In this document: piece by piece, positions 63,317 through 64,000 of the stretch
Numbering within the stretch: position 1 is the first letter of the stretch
How the letters are laid out: each line of letters opens with the position of its first letter
Assembly: GCF_020515695.1 (NCBI RefSeq)
Contig: NZ_JAIWJA010000001.1
Span: 744,001 to 808,000, forward strand
Origin: Pseudomonas sp. MWU16-30317
Lineage (GTDB): Bacteria > Pseudomonadota > Gammaproteobacteria > Pseudomonadales > Pseudomonadaceae
Reading direction: 5' to 3'
Length of the DNA: 64,000 bases
The notes under the pieces: model-generated
Database searches by the model: none
Told to the model about the DNA's origin: nothing
Seen by the model: only the letters and a program-made list of their open reading frames with translations
Program-made: the position numbers and the translations under genes

Positions 63317-64000
63317 TCAGGCAGGCACTTCATCCTCGCCCAAGTGCTTTTCCAGATGCCGTTCGATCTGCTCCAGCGACTTGCCCTTGGTTTCCGGTAC
63401 CCAGATCATCACGAAGATCAGCGAGACGACGTTGATGCCCGCGAAGACCAGGAAGGTAGCGCTGCCGAACAGACTCAACGACAGCGGAAAGAGGAACGCC
63501 ACCGTGGCGTTGCAGATCCACTGAAAGCACACCGCCATCCCCGTCATCGAACCGCGCAGATGGGAGGGGAACAGCTCCGACATCAGCAACCAGTAGACCG
63601 GAGCGATGAAGGTCTGCATGAACAGCAGAAACATCAAAATGCAGCCCAGTGCCAGATAGCTTTGCATCGGCCCGCTCGGGATCAGGCTCAGCACCAGCCC
63701 CAGTGCCACTTGCGCGAGCACCACGAAACTCAGGCCGCTGATCAGCATTGGCCGTCGCCCGATGCGCCCCACCAGCCAGATACCCAGCACCGTAGCCAGC
63801 ACGGACACGACGCCATTGCCGATGGTTGCGGTCAGCGCGGCATTGGTGCCCAGGCCCGTCGACTTGAGGATGATCGGGGTGAAATACATGAACGCATTGA
63901 CACCGGTGAACTGGGCGACGAAGCCCAGGGCCATGCCGATGTACAGCAGTTTGCGCGTCCAGGCTTCGCCAAACGCGGCAAACCAGCCTGATTGCTCGTG
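63317..64000 (-). CDS. MFS sugar porter, C-terminal part (runs off the window)
   Basis: The visible 227 residues are the second half of a sugar:proton symporter. Marks are GFVAQFTGVNAFMYFTPIIL (segment 7), GRIGRRPMLISG, QTFIAPVYWLLMSELFPSHLRGSMTGMAVCFQW and the terminal VPETKGKSLEQIE, which is diagnostic of the sugar porter family. The frame is open to the end of the window, so the 5' part lies beyond 64000. Confidence 0.88.
   Translation of the reverse strand, partial: HEQSGWFAAFGEAWTRKLLYIGMALGFVAQFTGVNAFMYFTPIILKSTGLGTNAALTATIGNGVVSVLATVLGIWLVGRIGRRPMLISGLSFVVLAQVALGLVLSLIPSGPMQSYLALGCILMFLLFMQTFIAPVYWLLMSELFPSHLRGSMTGMAVCFQWICNATVAFLFPLSLSLFGSATFLVFAGINVVSLIFVMIWVPETKGKSLEQIERHLEKHLGEDEVPA

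Overview
The window looks like chromosomal DNA of a fluorescent-type Pseudomonas. The DNA is GC-rich and dense with genes. Several families are typical of the genus: DUF2790 and DUF1652 proteins, a phosphatidylcholine synthase, many LysR, GlxA and MocR regulators, and REP-type palindromes built on GAGGGGCTTGCCCC or CATCGCGAGCAAGC cores. An itaconate-catabolism operon resembles the P. aeruginosa PA0877-PA0883 region. I see no rRNA, tRNA, complete prophage, insertion sequence or CRISPR array.

Layout. 0-0.25 kb: a candidate RsmX-like small RNA with three GGA-loop hairpins and a strong terminator, just upstream of a secreted GH16 glycosidase. 1.2-4.7 kb: an MFS carboxylate transporter, an Ldh-type oxidoreductase and a divergent LysR regulator. 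4.8-13.8 kb: housekeeping and envelope genes (lipoprotein, DUF1652, MarR, DNA polymerase II, RNase T2, MltA, MFS efflux pump, WbuC-type cupin, phosphatidylcholine synthase). 13.8-22.7 kb: a two-component system divergent from a sugar ABC transporter, an SMP-30 lactonase and an AraD1/GguC-type FAH protein, which together suggest an uptake and oxidative catabolic unit for a sugar. 22.9-31.9 kb: cytochrome c, TauE/SafE exporter, SH3 membrane protein, old yellow enzyme, GGDEF-EAL protein, GlxA-type regulator, chemoreceptor and a MaoC hydratase.

32.0-35.7 kb is an accessory-looking stretch. It holds a solitary tyrosine recombinase, argP, a truncated GtrA gene and a KfrA-like DNA-binding coiled-coil gene. 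A minus-strand RNA of about 216 nt overlaps the 3' end of the KfrA-like gene. It has its own terminator and a 40-codon reading frame, and so resembles the dual-function RNA PhrS in plan. 35.8-45.5 kb is a dense phosphorelay island: NarL-type regulator plus Hpt, a lone receiver, a CHASE3-GAF kinase with three receivers, CheR, CheB, a receiver-kinase, another lone receiver and an opposing kinase-receiver. There is no CheA, CheW or receptor in it, so the CheR/CheB pair is not part of an ordinary chemotaxis operon.

46.8-53.5 kb is the itaconate unit: LysR regulator, then divergently itaconyl-CoA hydratase, acyl-CoA dehydrogenase, MmgE/PrpD protein, class III CoA-transferase and citramalyl-CoA lyase. 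Transferase, hydratase and lyase together convert itaconate to acetyl-CoA and pyruvate. 53.6-64.0 kb: a sirtuin, MFS transporter, transketolase, two DUF2790 secreted proteins in a tandemly duplicated unit of about 682 bp, an HDOD protein, a SulP anion transporter, a divergent MocR regulator, and the 3' part of a sugar porter running off the window end.

The most promising undescribed elements are the two small RNAs, the CheR/CheB phosphorelay island, the duplicated DUF2790 unit with its conserved dyads, and a long dyad covering the ribosome binding site of the GlxA-type regulator. All family assignments are by reading the translated sequence; no database search was run.
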